In this document: piece by piece, positions 9,241 through 19,375 of the stretch
Layout: each line of letters opens with the position of its first letter
Numbering within the stretch: position 1 is the first letter of the stretch
DNA from: Flavobacterium degerlachei
GTDB taxonomy: Bacteria > Bacteroidota > Bacteroidia > Flavobacteriales > Flavobacteriaceae
Direction of reading: 5' to 3'
Assembly: GCF_900106645.1 (NCBI RefSeq)
Contig: NZ_FNMV01000005.1
Span: 1-64,000, forward strand
DNA: 64,000 nucleotides
Program-made: the position numbers and the translations under genes
Notes under the pieces: model-generated
The model's database searches: none
Told to the model about the DNA's origin: nothing
The model's input: only the letters and a program-made list of their open reading frames with translations

Positions 9241-9828
9241 TTAGAATTTCACTTCAACTGGTGTGTCAGCGCCTTCAACGGCAGTGAAATATGCTTTTTC
9301 TTTAAATCCAAACATACCTGCAAAGATGCTGTTTGGGAAAGTTTTGATATGCGTGTTGTAAGGTTTAACCGCTTCATTAAAACGAGTTCTAGCAGTTAAG
9401 ATTTGATTTTCAGTGCTTGCCAACTCATCTTGTAATTTCAAGAAATTTTGATTGGCTTTTAAGTCAGGATATCTTTCAACAGAAACTAACAATCTTGATA
9501 ATGCTGAAGAAACGCCGCTTTGTGCTTTGTTAAATTCGGCTAATTGTTCTGGTGTAATGTTTGCAGGATCAATAGTTGTTGACGTCGCTTTTGCACGTGC
9601 TTCAATAACTGCAGTCAAAGTACTTTTTTCGAAATCAGCAGCACCTTTTACAGTGTTTACTAAGTTTCCTATTAAGTCATTTCGTCTTTGGTAAGCTGTC
9701 TGTACATCTCCCCAAGATTGCTCTACAGTTTGATTTAATGTTACAGCAGTATTGTTAATTCCCTTAACCCAGCTATAAATTCCAAAAATAATAACGGCTC
9801 CGATAATCCAAGGCAAAAATCTTTTCAT
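9241..9828 (-). CDS. LemA family protein
   Basis: A 195-residue LemA protein. An N-terminal membrane anchor (FLPWIIGAVIIFGIYSWVKG) leads into the long helical LemA domain, with NQTVEQSWGDVQTAYQRR, ARTRFNEAVKPYNTHIKTFP and a C-terminal FGFKEKAYF motif. LemA proteins are anchored in the inner membrane; their biochemical role is unknown. The adjacent TPM genes are typical partners. Confidence 0.95.
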   Translation of the reverse strand: MKRFLPWIIGAVIIFGIYSWVKGINNTAVTLNQTVEQSWGDVQTAYQRRNDLIGNLVNTVKGAADFEKSTLTAVIEARAKATSTTIDPANITPEQLAEFNKAQSGVSSALSRLLVSVERYPDLKANQNFLKLQDELASTENQILTARTRFNEAVKPYNTHIKTFPNSIFAGMFGFKEKAYFTAVEGADTPVEVKF

Positions 9829-9840
9829 GTTTATTTAATT

Positions 9841-10173
9841 TTAAAGTTGATTTTTAATATTTGTTAATTGTGTTCTTATTGTTTCTAATTTTCTAATAAT
9901 TTCAAATTTATCCAGGGTTTTCTTTTGTCCCTCTTTCAGGTGGGTTTTTGCACCTTCAAGTGTAAAACCTCTTTCTTTTACAAGATGATAGATAAGCTGT
10001 AAATTGGTAACATCTTCAGGCGTAAACATCCTATTACCCTTAGCATTTTTCTTGGGTTTTAGAATATCAAATTCCGAATCCCAAAAACGAATCAAGGAAG
10101 CATTCACATTAAATGCTTTGGCAATTTCACCAATGCTGTAATATCTTTTATCTTTCGAAAGTTCAATATGCAT
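9841..10173 (-). CDS. MerR family transcriptional regulator
   Basis: The 110-residue protein has a MerR winged-helix DNA-binding domain (KRYYSIGEIAKAFNVNASLI, FWDSEFDILKPKKNAKGNRM) followed by a short coiled coil (about 75-110). There is no large effector domain and no metal-binding cysteine. It lies 12 bp upstream of lemA in the same direction and may control this cluster. Confidence 0.92.
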   Translation of the reverse strand: MHIELSKDKRYYSIGEIAKAFNVNASLIRFWDSEFDILKPKKNAKGNRMFTPEDVTNLQLIYHLVKERGFTLEGAKTHLKEGQKKTLDKFEIIRKLETIRTQLTNIKNQL

Positions 10174-10255
10174 TTTTATATTTTTTTACTGAACACTTTT
10201 CTAACAGTCTTTTACTACTGATTATTATAAAGCGAACACTGAGTATTTTTTTTTA

Positions 10256-11233
10256 TTAATCCAATGATTGATTCTCTTGGGTAGCTAATTTCGAAATGGC
10301 TACATATTCCACTGCTGAAATATTTCCGTAATAAAAATTGAGCGGATTCACGACTTTCTTGTCTTTGTGAACCTCATAATGCAAATGCGGACCTTCTGAT
10401 CTTCCGGTGCTGCCCACAAACCCTATTATGTCTCCGCGCTTGATTCTTTGTCCTGGTTTGCAGTTGTATTTACTCAAATGTGCGTATAATGTTTCGTATC
10501 CATAACCATGCCTAATGACCACATGATTACCAAAACCCGAAGCATTGCTATTAGCTTCTGCTACTACACCATCGCCAGTTGCAAAAATGGGAGTCCCTAT
10601 TTTTGCTGTAAAGTCCATGCCCTCATGCATCTTACGTGCTTTAGTAAATGGATCTGTTCGATATCCAAAACCGGAAGCCATTCGTTTCAAGTTTTCGTTC
10701 CTGACAGGCTGAATGGCAGGAATGGCAGCCAGTAATTTGTTTTTCTCCTTGGCTAATTTTAAAATATAGTCCAATGATTTAGATTGTATCGCTAATTCTT
10801 TTGTAAGAACGTCCACTCTTTTCGTAGTGTTTAAAACCAGTTGCGTATTGTCATAACCTTCTAAAACTGCATATCGATTGACATCTCCAAAACCTGATTT
10901 TCTTTCCTCTTGCGGTATTGGTGAGGTGTTAAAATAAGTGCGGTATAAATTGTTGTCGCGGTCTTCAATTGCCAGCATAACATTGTCAACCTGATCCATT
11001 CTTTTATTCAAAACGTCGTAATTCAGCTTCAAATTCTCGATTTCGCGAATCAATAGCCTATCTTTTGGTGTGTCAAAATAAGGAGTATTCAATAAAACAA
11101 CAAAACTCAAAAATCCAAATAAGGCGGAAGCCACTAAAAACAAGATCGCTATACCAAATTTCTTCCTTTTTTTTGTTTTTATTTTTCTATACGCCAGATT
11201 TTCGGAATCGTAATAATATTTTACTTTCGCCAT
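10256..11233 (-). CDS. M23 family metallopeptidase, membrane-anchored
   Basis: A 325-residue peptidoglycan endopeptidase candidate. A cytoplasmic basic lead (KIKTKKRKKFG) precedes one TM helix (IAILFLVASALFGFLSFVVLL), a coiled-coil stalk and a C-terminal LytM/M23 domain. The zinc-site motifs are complete: H and D in KMHEGMDFTA, and HLHYEVH near the end; the H of TLYAHLS is also present. It heads the leftward cluster with merR, lemA and the two TPM genes, with gaps of about 80, 12 and 100 bp. Confidence 0.93.
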   Translation of the reverse strand: MAKVKYYYDSENLAYRKIKTKKRKKFGIAILFLVASALFGFLSFVVLLNTPYFDTPKDRLLIREIENLKLNYDVLNKRMDQVDNVMLAIEDRDNNLYRTYFNTSPIPQEERKSGFGDVNRYAVLEGYDNTQLVLNTTKRVDVLTKELAIQSKSLDYILKLAKEKNKLLAAIPAIQPVRNENLKRMASGFGYRTDPFTKARKMHEGMDFTAKIGTPIFATGDGVVAEANSNASGFGNHVVIRHGYGYETLYAHLSKYNCKPGQRIKRGDIIGFVGSTGRSEGPHLHYEVHKDKKVVNPLNFYYGNISAVEYVAISKLATQENQSLD

Positions 11234-11340
11234 ATTTTAAAATACCCTATTTTTGCACTTTATAAAGTGTTAGATGAACAAATTTAATAAATGTTTCATT
11301 TGTTCTACACTTTTTTCAATAATAAATAAAATAATGTGCC

Positions 11341-11480
11341 TATTCCAGCTATTCGTTGCAAGTTCTCGATTAGCAATCTTTTTTTCTAATGAACCTGCAG
11401 GAGCTTCCTCCGGTCGCTCTGCCGCCTCAAGAAAAAAATAGATTACTAATTCTCGAAGCTTTTCACTGCTATCTGGGGCA
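11341..11480. repeat. Intergenic hairpin repeat, long form (copy 1)
   Basis: This element fills much of the 332-bp gap between the M23 gene and alaS. It shares the order of conserved words with the copy at 21184-21331: TTCGTTGCAAGTT near the left, GCAGGAGCTTCCT and CGGTCGCTCT in the centre, and CACTGCTATCTGGGGC at the right. The arms (around TCTTTTTTTCT and AGAAAAAAATAGAT) are complementary, so the whole can fold as one long imperfect hairpin. No protein is encoded. The rest of the gap is AT-rich and should contain the alaS promoter. Confidence 0.75.
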
Positions 11481-11565
11481 AAAATTGTTGATTTGTTGAT
11501 CTGGTTATTCGTTTATACGATTCCCACGATATAACAATTAACAAATAACTGATTAAACGACATAA

Positions 11566-14202
11566 ATGAACTCAAAAGACGTACGTAAACAATTTCTAGA
11601 TTTTTTTCAAAGCAAAGGACACTTAATTGTTCCTTCGGCTCCCATAGTTCTTAAAGACGATCCTACTTTGATGTTCAACAACTCAGGGATGGCGCAGTTT
11701 AAAGAATATTTCCTTGGGAATGCCACACCAAAAAGTACTAGAATTGCCGATACCCAAAAATGTCTTCGTGTTTCAGGAAAACATAATGATTTAGAAGATG
11801 TAGGTTTTGATACCTATCATCATACTATGTTTGAGATGCTAGGGAACTGGTCTTTTGGTGATTATTTCAAAGAAGAAGCCTTGCCTTGGGCTTGGGAATT
11901 TTTGACTGAAGTTTTAAAATTAGACAAAGACCGTTTGTATGTTTCTGTTTTTGAAGGAAACGAAGCTGAAAATGTACCTTTTGATCAACAAGCTTTTGAT
12001 ATTTGGAAACAATTTGTACCTGAAGATCGAATTATCCTTGGAAACAAAAAAGACAATTTTTGGGAAATGGGAGATCAAGGACCATGCGGACCTTGTTCTG
12101 AAATTCACATCGATTTACGTACTGATGAAGAAAGAGCTGCAGTTTCAGGTAGAAGCTTGGTAAACGAAGATCATCCACAAGTGGTTGAAATATGGAACAA
12201 CGTATTTATGGAGTTCAACCGTAAAGCTGATGGTTCATTAGAAAAATTACCTGCACAACACGTAGATACCGGAATGGGATTTGAGCGTTTGTGTATGGCA
12301 ATGCAAAATGTGACTTCAAACTACGATACTGATGTATTTACACCGCTTATTGAAAAAGTGGAACAAATTACAGGATTAAAATATACTTCAAACGAAGTAA
12401 AAGATATAAGCGAAGAGCAAAACAAAACAAATATTGCTATTCGTGTGATTGTAGATCACGTTCGTGCTGTAGCCTTCGCTATTGCTGATGGACAATTACC
12501 TTCAAATACTGGAGCAGGATATGTAATTCGTAGAATTTTACGTCGTGCTATTCGTTACGGCTTTACATTTTTAAATACTAAAGAAGCTTTTACCTATCAA
12601 TTAGTTGATGTTTTAGCGGACCAAATGGGAGAGTTTTTTCCAGAAATCAAATCACAACAAAACTTAGTGACTAATGTAATTCGTGAGGAAGAAGCTTCTT
12701 TCTTGAGAACCTTAGACCAAGGATTACAGTTGTTAGAAAATGTAATTGGAGAAACTAAAGGGAATATAGTTGCAGGTGCTAAGGCATTTGAATTGTATGA
12801 TACTTTTGGTTTTCCAAAGGATTTAACAGCTTTGATTTTAAGAGAAAGAGGTTTAGAGTTAGACGAAGCAGGTTTTGATGTTGCAATGCAAGAACAAAAA
12901 GCACGTTCTCGCGCTGCATCTGAAGTTTCGACTGAGGACTGGAGCGTTTTGATTCCAGGAAATGTAGAAACATTTGTAGGTTACGATCAAACGGAATCAG
13001 AAGCGAAAATTACTCGTATCCGTAAAGTGGATTCTAAAAAAGACGGTGTTTTATACCAGATCGTTTTAGACAATAGTCCGTTTTATCCAGAAGGAGGAGG
13101 TCAAGTAGGAGATAAGGGAACTTTGGTTTCGGCAAATGAGACAATCCAAATTATAGATACTAAAAAAGAAAATAATCTTATTTTACATTTCACAAAGCAA
13201 TTGCCAGAGAATGTAAATGCGGTTTTTGTTGCAAAAGTAGATACGAATCTAAGAGCAGCGACTGCTAAAAATCACTCGGCTACGCATTTAATGCACTTGG
13301 CTTTGCGTACAGTTTTAGGAACACATGTAGAACAAAAAGGATCATTGGTAAATCCAAAAAACTTGCGTTTTGATTTCTCTCACTTTGCAAAAGTGACTGA
13401 TGAAGAATTACAGCAAGTAGAAGATTTTGTAAATGCAAGAATCCAACAGCATATTGCTTTGATAGAAAGAAGAGATATTCCTTTTGCGCAAGCGGTAGAA
13501 GAAGGAGCAATGGCTTTGTTTGGTGAAAAATACGGAGATCATGTTCGTGCAATTAAATTTGGCGACAGTATGGAACTTTGTGGAGGAATTCACGTAAAAA
13601 ACACTGCTGATATTTGGTACTTCAAGATTGTTTCAGAAGGAGCAGTTGCAGCAGGAATTCGCCGTATTGAAGCAATTACAGGAGATGCTGTAAAAGGCTT
13701 TTTTGCATCTCATGAAGAGTTATTGAGTGAAATAAAAACTGCATTGAAAAATCCACAAGATTCACTAAAAGCAGTTGTCTCACTTCAAGAAGAGAATGCC
13801 AAATTGAAAAAACAATTGGATGCTTTGTTGAAAGATAAGGCTAAAAACATGAAAGGAGAATTGGCAAAAGAATTGCAAGAAGTTAACGGAATTCAATTCC
13901 TGGCAAAACAAGTTGATTTGAATCCGGAAGGAGCTAAAGACTTGGCTTATGAGTTAGGTAATTTAGGAAATAACTTGTTTCTTGTTTTGGCAACAGCCGA
14001 AGAAGGAAAACCAATGTTGAGCTGTTATATCTCAAAAGAATTAGTTGCTGACAGAAAACTTAATGCCGGATTAGTAGTTCGTGAATTAGGTAAGTTTATT
14101 CAAGGTGGGGGTGGAGGACAACCGTTCTTTGCAACTGCCGGAGGTAAAAAAGTAGAAGGAATTACAGAAGCTTTGGAAAAAGCGATTGAATTCATTAAAT
14201 AA
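11566..14202 (+). CDS. alaS: Alanine--tRNA ligase
   Basis: The 878 residues match full-length AlaRS, which charges tRNA-Ala and removes mischarged serine and glycine. The class II catalytic core is N-terminal ([29 protein letters not shown]). The editing site is complete, with HxxxH in HSATHLMH (from residue 570) and CGGIH (C672, H676). The C-terminal oligomerisation domain contains a coiled coil (about 740-775) and a glycine loop [15 protein letters not shown] terminator follows. Confidence 0.99.
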   Translation: MNSKDVRKQFLDFFQSKGHLIVPSAPIVLKDDPTLMFNNSGMAQFKEYFLGNATPKSTRIADTQKCLRVSGKHNDLEDVGFDTYHHTMFEMLGNWSFGDYFKEEALPWAWEFLTEVLKLDKDRLYVSVFEGNEAENVPFDQQAFDIWKQFVPEDRIILGNKKDNFWEMGDQGPCGPCSEIHIDLRTDEERAAVSGRSLVNEDHPQVVEIWNNVFMEFNRKADGSLEKLPAQHVDTGMGFERLCMAMQNVTSNYDTDVFTPLIEKVEQITGLKYTSNEVKDISEEQNKTNIAIRVIVDHVRAVAFAIADGQLPSNTGAGYVIRRILRRAIRYGFTFLNTKEAFTYQLVDVLADQMGEFFPEIKSQQNLVTNVIREEEASFLRTLDQGLQLLENVIGETKGNIVAGAKAFELYDTFGFPKDLTALILRERGLELDEAGFDVAMQEQKARSRAASEVSTEDWSVLIPGNVETFVGYDQTESEAKITRIRKVDSKKDGVLYQIVLDNSPFYPEGGGQVGDKGTLVSANETIQIIDTKKENNLILHFTKQLPENVNAVFVAKVDTNLRAATAKNHSATHLMHLALRTVLGTHVEQKGSLVNPKNLRFDFSHFAKVTDEELQQVEDFVNARIQQHIALIERRDIPFAQAVEEGAMALFGEKYGDHVRAIKFGDSMELCGGIHVKNTADIWYFKIVSEGAVAAGIRRIEAITGDAVKGFFASHEELLSEIKTALKNPQDSLKAVVSLQEENAKLKKQLDALLKDKAKNMKGELAKELQEVNGIQFLAKQVDLNPEGAKDLAYELGNLGNNLFLVLATAEEGKPMLSCYISKELVADRKLNAGLVVRELGKFIQGGGGGQPFFATAGGKKVEGITEALEKAIEFIK

Positions 14203-14229
14203 TAAAAAAACTAAAAAAGGATAATTATA

Positions 14230-14273
14230 AAGCACATCTAAGAGCGAGTAAATCGCACTTATGTGTGCTTTTT
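14230..14273 (+). terminator. alaS terminator
   Basis: AAGCACA (14230-14236) pairs with TGTGCTT (14264-14270) around a second small stem, followed by Ts. It lies 28 bases after the alaS stop. Confidence 0.7.
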
Positions 14274-14385
14274 CGTTCAATTATTTTAAAGATACAAATC
14301 ATTGATTTAGATTTTGTATATTTGTTTTTTTAAATTTTATCTATGTTGTTAGATTTCAATGTGATACGGTTATAAGCGATTTTAA

Positions 14386-15165
14386 ATGAAAAAAAGATTA
14401 AACATAGTTTTGATTTTGTGCTCAGTATTGGCAGTATTTTGCTCATGCTCTAAGGACAAGGATGAGAATATGAAATTCCTTAAGCAGCTGGTTGAAACTT
14501 CTGCTGATGGAACTTCTACTACAACTGATTTTACTTATAATGGTGAAGAAATAAAAAGTATTGATGGCGTAAAGCAGCATACTGATTTCAGCTATATGGA
14601 TGGGCTCATTACTAAAATTGTAGTTTTAGATAAAACCAACAAAACCGTTAATACAATTGAATATAATTATCTGAGAGGAAAATTAGTAAGTGCGAAGTCT
14701 TCAGATAACTACATAATAAAGTATACTGCTAATTCAGACAACTCGATTGCTTATGAAAGATTTGACATAAATGCCGAGGATAAAGAAGTCAAAATTTATC
14801 ATGGTACTTTATATTTCGAAAAGAACAATTTCATCAAAGACCAGAGAACGTTTGATAACGCTCCTTCAGGAGTTAGCATAACTTATACTGCTAGTTTTGA
14901 ATACGATGCTAAGAGTAATCCGTTTCATTCTATAATGGGTTACGAAAAGCTACTGGATCACAATGATATTATTTCTGCAAACAATAGTTTGATAAGTGTG
15001 ATAACAAATAGTTCTTCGCAAAATGACCAAGTAATCTCCTCAGCTAATTTTTATAAGAGCACTTTTAAATACGATGAAGATGGTTATCCTACCGAAAAAA
15101 TTTCAGAAGCTGTCATGCCTGTTAATGGAAATTCTGAATATAAGAAATCAGAGTACTTCTATTAA
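14386..15165 (+). CDS. Lipoprotein with YD-like repeats, paralogue A
   Basis: A 259-residue protein with a lipoprotein signal (lipobox around FCSCS). The body has repeated beta-hairpin-like units, for example TDFTYNGEEIKSID, FEYDAKSNPFHSIMGYEKLL and FKYDEDGYPTEKISE, reminiscent of YD/RHS repeats or DUF4595-type lipoproteins. The paralogue 135 bp downstream shares FEYDxKSNPxxxIxGxxKxx and the final xYxxDGYPxE unit. Role unknown; a surface or periplasmic location is likely. Confidence 0.85.
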   Translation: MKKRLNIVLILCSVLAVFCSCSKDKDENMKFLKQLVETSADGTSTTTDFTYNGEEIKSIDGVKQHTDFSYMDGLITKIVVLDKTNKTVNTIEYNYLRGKLVSAKSSDNYIIKYTANSDNSIAYERFDINAEDKEVKIYHGTLYFEKNNFIKDQRTFDNAPSGVSITYTASFEYDAKSNPFHSIMGYEKLLDHNDIISANNSLISVITNSSSQNDQVISSANFYKSTFKYDEDGYPTEKISEAVMPVNGNSEYKKSEYFY

Positions 15166-15200
15166 TAAAAGATAGGTCAATAAAGATAAAAAATATAGTA

Positions 15201-15244
15201 AAAAACTCAAGTGTCTGGTTTAATAGATAGTTGAGTTTTTTTTG
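15201..15244 (+). terminator. Terminator after lipoprotein A
   Basis: AAAAACTCAA (15201-15210) pairs with TTGAGTTTTT (15231-15240), followed by further Ts. It separates the two paralogous lipoprotein genes into independent units. Confidence 0.82.
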
Positions 15245-15299
15245 TACAATTATTATTGTTAAATGTTTATTTTAAAGTTATATTTATTAAAAAATAAAC

Positions 15300-16151
15300 A
15301 TGAATAAATTAGCTTTGGGATTAGTCTGTTTAATGATGGTACTGTTTTCATGTTCTAGTGATTCTTCCGAGAGTGACTCTCCTCCTATAGTTGCGTCTTC
15401 TGGATTGGTAAACAAAATCACTCAATCAGATCCAGATGGTAAACTTTTAGTAACAACTACATTTTTATATAATGGGAATAAAATAGTAAGTGAGTCTTGG
15501 AAGCAAAATAGTTTTAGTATGGGGACTGATGTGGGCTATAGTTATAGAGTGGATTATACCTATACAGGGAATTTAATAACTAACATGAAGGTTAGTAATA
15601 TATTTAGAGCGCCCGAAAGATTAGTAATGAGTACTAACTTTGCCTATGATAGCAATGAAAATTTAATTTCTTCGGTACGGGAACAATATTTTGATTCATT
15701 TAAAATGACTTTAAAAATTTCATATGCTAAAATTGACAATAACACTCAAGAATTTAAAATATTTACGATAGATTCCAGAGATAATATTGAGATTTCCTCT
15801 GCAAGCGGCAAGATTGTTTTTGATATAAATAAAAATATTTTGAAAATGGGTTCTATCGATATGGCAGGCTCTTTTTCGAGTTTTGAGTATGATTCGAAAT
15901 CAAATCCCAAGAAAAATATAATAGGATTTAATAAAATTATATACTTTGATTTACCTCCAAATTTTAGTGTCATTTATTCAAAGCCACATTTAGATCGATC
16001 AAATAATATTTTAAAAACTAATATTCCAGGTTATTATCCAACTAGTAATCAATATACTTATAATGCAGATGGGTATCCAATCGAAAATAAAGAATATGCT
16101 AACTATAATGGGGCCAAACTCAATGCTACTTATCAATATTTCTACCAGTAA
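15300..16151 (+). CDS. Lipoprotein with YD-like repeats, paralogue B
   Basis: A 283-residue lipoprotein (signal LALGLVCLMMVLFSCSSDSS, acylated Cys in FSCS). It shares the repeat plan of its upstream neighbour: TTTFLYNGNKIVSES, FAYDSNENLISSVRE, FEYDSKSNPKKNIIGFNKI and YTYNADGYPIENKEY. The pair is a tandem duplication that has diverged strongly. Each copy has its own terminator. Function unknown. Confidence 0.85.
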   Translation: MNKLALGLVCLMMVLFSCSSDSSESDSPPIVASSGLVNKITQSDPDGKLLVTTTFLYNGNKIVSESWKQNSFSMGTDVGYSYRVDYTYTGNLITNMKVSNIFRAPERLVMSTNFAYDSNENLISSVREQYFDSFKMTLKISYAKIDNNTQEFKIFTIDSRDNIEISSASGKIVFDINKNILKMGSIDMAGSFSSFEYDSKSNPKKNIIGFNKIIYFDLPPNFSVIYSKPHLDRSNNILKTNIPGYYPTSNQYTYNADGYPIENKEYANYNGAKLNATYQYFYQ

Positions 16152-16175
16152 ATAGAGTATTTTTTAAAGAATATA

Positions 16176-16214
16176 AAACCCTTTCAAACTGTAAGACGTG
16201 GAAAGGGTTTTTTT
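16176..16214 (+). terminator. Terminator after lipoprotein B
   Basis: AAACCCTTTC (16176-16185) pairs perfectly with GAAAGGGTTT (16201-16210), followed by a T run. Confidence 0.88.
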
Positions 16215-16301
16215 AATGCTATTTCTTTAAGAGAAATGAAAAAAGATTTAAACTGTATTTAATTCGTTAAAATTATTCAAATTTGTAGTAAATTAGAAAC
16301 A

Positions 16302-17252
16302 ATGCAATTCAGAACTCAAATACCCATTCCTAAAAGCGATCATCTCATTGATTACAATTCTACCATTGTGTCTTTGGGCTCTTGTTTTGCCGTAAATATG
16401 TCTGAGAAACTAGATTATTTTAAGCTACAAAACAATTGTAATCCGTTTGGGATTTTGTTTCATCCTTTGGCGATTGAGAAACTAATCACTTTTGCTGTTT
16501 CTGGAAAGCACTTCACAGAAAACGACACATTTTTTCATAACGAACGCTGGCATTGTTATGATGTACATTCGGATTTTAGTAATTCAAGTAAAGAGGATTT
16601 AGTAGCGAGCTTGAATACAATAACGCAATCAACAAAAGTGCAGCTAGAGCAATCTTCTCATATCATTATCACTTATGGAACGGCCTGGGTGTATCGAAAT
16701 ATAGAAAGTGACGCGATAGTTGCTAACTGTCATAAAGTGCCACAAAAGCAATTCAATAAGGAATTACTTTCAGTTGATGAAATTCAAGAATCTATTGATA
16801 AGACACTGAAGTTCATTCATTCCGTAAATCCCAATTGCAATATTGTTTTCACGGTTTCGCCGGTGCGTCATATCAAGGATGGTTTTGTAGAAAACCAATG
16901 GAGTAAATCGAATTTAATAGCTGCATTGCATCAAATTATCAATTGCCAATTATCAAATGTCACTTATTTTCCTAGTTACGAAATCATGATGGACGAGCTC
17001 CGAGATTATCGTTTCTATGCGGAAGACATGTTGCATCCCAACCAAGTCGCTATCGATTATATCTGGAAGCGTTTCAAGGAAACGTCAATTGCAGAAACAG
17101 CCTTTTCTACCATGGATGCAGTAGAGACGGTTCAAAAAAGTTTATCGCACAGAGCTTTCACCCCAAATTCAGAAAGTCATCAAAAATTTGAAGCGAAACT
17201 CAAGCTTAAAATCACTAAATTGCTAGAGGAATATCCATTCATGAAATTTTAA
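16302..17252 (+). CDS. GSCFA domain protein
   Basis: The 316 residues contain the family-naming motif GSCFAVNMSEKL (about 28-39) and the later ITYGTAWVYRN and FTVSPVRHIKDGF blocks that mark an SGNH-hydrolase-like fold; DMLHPNQVAIDYI near the C-terminus could supply the catalytic D/H pair. Substrate unknown. Only two bases separate its stop from the next gene, so the two form an operon. Confidence 0.93.
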   Translation: MQFRTQIPIPKSDHLIDYNSTIVSLGSCFAVNMSEKLDYFKLQNNCNPFGILFHPLAIEKLITFAVSGKHFTENDTFFHNERWHCYDVHSDFSNSSKEDLVASLNTITQSTKVQLEQSSHIIITYGTAWVYRNIESDAIVANCHKVPQKQFNKELLSVDEIQESIDKTLKFIHSVNPNCNIVFTVSPVRHIKDGFVENQWSKSNLIAALHQIINCQLSNVTYFPSYEIMMDELRDYRFYAEDMLHPNQVAIDYIWKRFKETSIAETAFSTMDAVETVQKSLSHRAFTPNSESHQKFEAKLKLKITKLLEEYPFMKF

Positions 17253-17254
17253 TT

Positions 17255-17875
17255 ATGTTCAAGAGATTTATTGTGTTTATAGCATTGATTGCTACAGTTG
17301 CGCTATTGTTTAAATATTGTGATTTTAAAAAAGAAGATGATTCTACGGCTATAGATAGCTCAGGTTTGATCCAGCAACAAATCCTAAATGTGGGGAAATT
17401 GGTGGTAACCGAAGGACATTTTTCGGAGGTGATTACGTATAAGAATAAGGAGAAATACCTGATGGGAATCGTTTCTTTTGATAAAAAGGCGTTGGTTGTC
17501 GTTAATGCTGATGTGACTGTTGCGTATGATTTGCATAAAATGAAATACGATATCGATGAGAAAAACAAAACAATTACCATAGTCAGTATTCCGAAAGAAG
17601 AAATAAAAATCAGTCCAGATATTAAGTTTTTTGATGTAGAGCAAAGCAAATTGAATCCTTTTACAGGAGATGACTACAATAAAATCAACAAATCGGTTAA
17701 AGCGAATCTGGCTAAAAAAATAGAGAAATCTACATTGAAATCCAATGCTCAAAATAGGCTGATTAGTGAATTGTCGAAGTTGTTAATTACCACCAGTACT
17801 TTAGGCTGGACCTTAAAATACGAAGGGAAAGTAATTGAAAGCGAAAAAGATTTTGATCAGCAGATAAAGCTGTAA
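17255..17875 (+). CDS. DUF4230 domain protein
   Basis: The 206-residue protein has one N-terminal membrane segment (FKRFIVFIALIATVALLF) and an extracytoplasmic DUF4230 domain with LNVGKLVVTEGHFSEVITYK and a C-terminal helical part. DUF4230 proteins have no known activity. The gene is coupled to the GSCFA gene and is the last before the tandem-repeat array. Confidence 0.9.
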   Translation: MFKRFIVFIALIATVALLFKYCDFKKEDDSTAIDSSGLIQQQILNVGKLVVTEGHFSEVITYKNKEKYLMGIVSFDKKALVVVNADVTVAYDLHKMKYDIDEKNKTITIVSIPKEEIKISPDIKFFDVEQSKLNPFTGDDYNKINKSVKANLAKKIEKSTLKSNAQNRLISELSKLLITTSTLGWTLKYEGKVIESEKDFDQQIKL

Positions 17876-17950
17876 CATAACAAACACAAAAAGTAACAAA
17901 CACGAATTTCAGGAATTAATTCATGGTAAAGTTGCCGTACTATGCGTTGT

Positions 17951-19375
17951 AAAAATAAAACACCGCAAATTCGCAAATTAATTGTAGCGAATCTGGGGGT
18001 AATTTTTTTATACTTTCAATCTAACAAAATCAGTGAATCTGCGTTTACTTTTTTTAAGCATTGTCTTTCTCAAAAAATAAAAGACTGCAAATTCGCAAAT
18101 TAATTGTTGCGAATCTGCGGTTGATTTTTTCACTTTCAATCAAACAAAATCAGTGAATCTGCGGTTAATTTTTTTTAGCATTGTCTTTAGTAAAAATAAA
18201 ATACCGCAAGCTCTCTAATAAACATTTGCGAATTTGCGGTCAATTTTTTTGTATTCTCAATCTAACAAAATCAGTGAATCTGCGGTTACTTTTTTTAAGC
18301 ATTGTCTTTAGTAAAAATAAAATACCGCAAGCTCTCTAATAAACATTTGCGAATTTGCGGTCAATTTTTTTGTATTCTCAATCTAACAAAATCAGTGAAT
18401 CTGCGGTTACTTTTTTTAAGCATTGTCTTTAGTAAAAATAAAATACCGCAAGCTCTCTAATAAACATTTGCGAATTTGCGGTCAATTTTTTTGTATTCTC
18501 AATCTAACAAAATCAGTGAATCTGCGGTTACTTTTTTTAAGCATTGTCTTTAGTAAAAATAAAAGACTGCAAATTCGCTAATTAAATAGTTACGAATTTT
18601 TGGTCAATTTTTTAATACTTTCAATCTAACAAAATCAGTGAATCGGGGGTTACTTTTTTTAAGCATTGTCTTTCTCAAAAAATAAAACACCGCAAATTCG
18701 CTAATTAAATATTTGCGAATTTGCGGTTAATTTTTTTATACTTTCAATCTAACAAAATCAGTGAATCTGCGGTTAATTTTTTTTAGCATTGTCTTTCTCA
18801 AAAATAAAAGACCGCAAATTCGCAAATTAATTGTTGCGAATCTGCGGTTGATTTTTTCACTTTCAATCTAACAAAATCAGTGAATCTGCGGTTACTTTTT
18901 TTTAAGAATTGTCTTTAGTAAAAATAAAATACCGCAAGCTCTCTAATAAACATTTGCGAATTTGCGGTCAATTTTTTTGTATTCTCAATCTAACAAAATC
19001 AGTGCATCTGCGGTTACTTTTTTTAAGAATTGTCTTTAGCAAAAATAAAACACCGCAAATTCGCAAATTAATTGTAGCGAATCTGGGGTTAATTTTTTCA
19101 CTTTCAATCAAACAAAATCAGTGAATCTGCGGTTACTTTTTTTAGCATTGTCTTTCTCAAAAATAAGAGACCCCAAGCTCGCCAATTAAGTATTTGCGAA
19201 TTTGTGATCAATTTTCTTATACCTTCAATCCAAATAAATCAGTGAATCTGCGGTTGATTTTTTTTTAGCATTGTCTTTAGCAAAAATAAAAGACCGCAAA
19301 TTCGCTAATTAAGTATTTGCGAATTTGCGGTTACATTTTTTTAGAATAATCACTTTTAATCTGTGGCTACAAAGT
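17951..19375. repeat. Tandem array of eleven ~120-bp units plus a partial twelfth
   Basis: Units anchored on AAAAATAAAA begin at 17951, 18073, 18192, 18313, 18434, 18555, 18678, 18800, 18920, 19041, 19159 and 19282, with lengths of 118-123 bp. Each unit contains an imperfect hairpin (typically CCGCAAATTCGC paired with GCGAATTTGCGG) followed by a T run, then TTCAATCTAACAAAATCAG, GTGAATCTGCGGTTA, another T run and AAGCATTGTCTTT. The units starting at 18192, 18313 and 18434 are nearly identical. No conserved reading frame runs through. The array fills the space between two convergent genes and ends at the stop codon of the hydroxylase gene. Confidence 0.95.

Noticed and set aside
18909..19124. 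71-codon reading frame within the array
   Set aside because: It runs across repeat units with no conserved start, and the other units do not keep the frame.
17951..19375. CRISPR array
   Set aside because: The whole ~120-bp unit is repeated with no unique spacers, and no cas gene is near.
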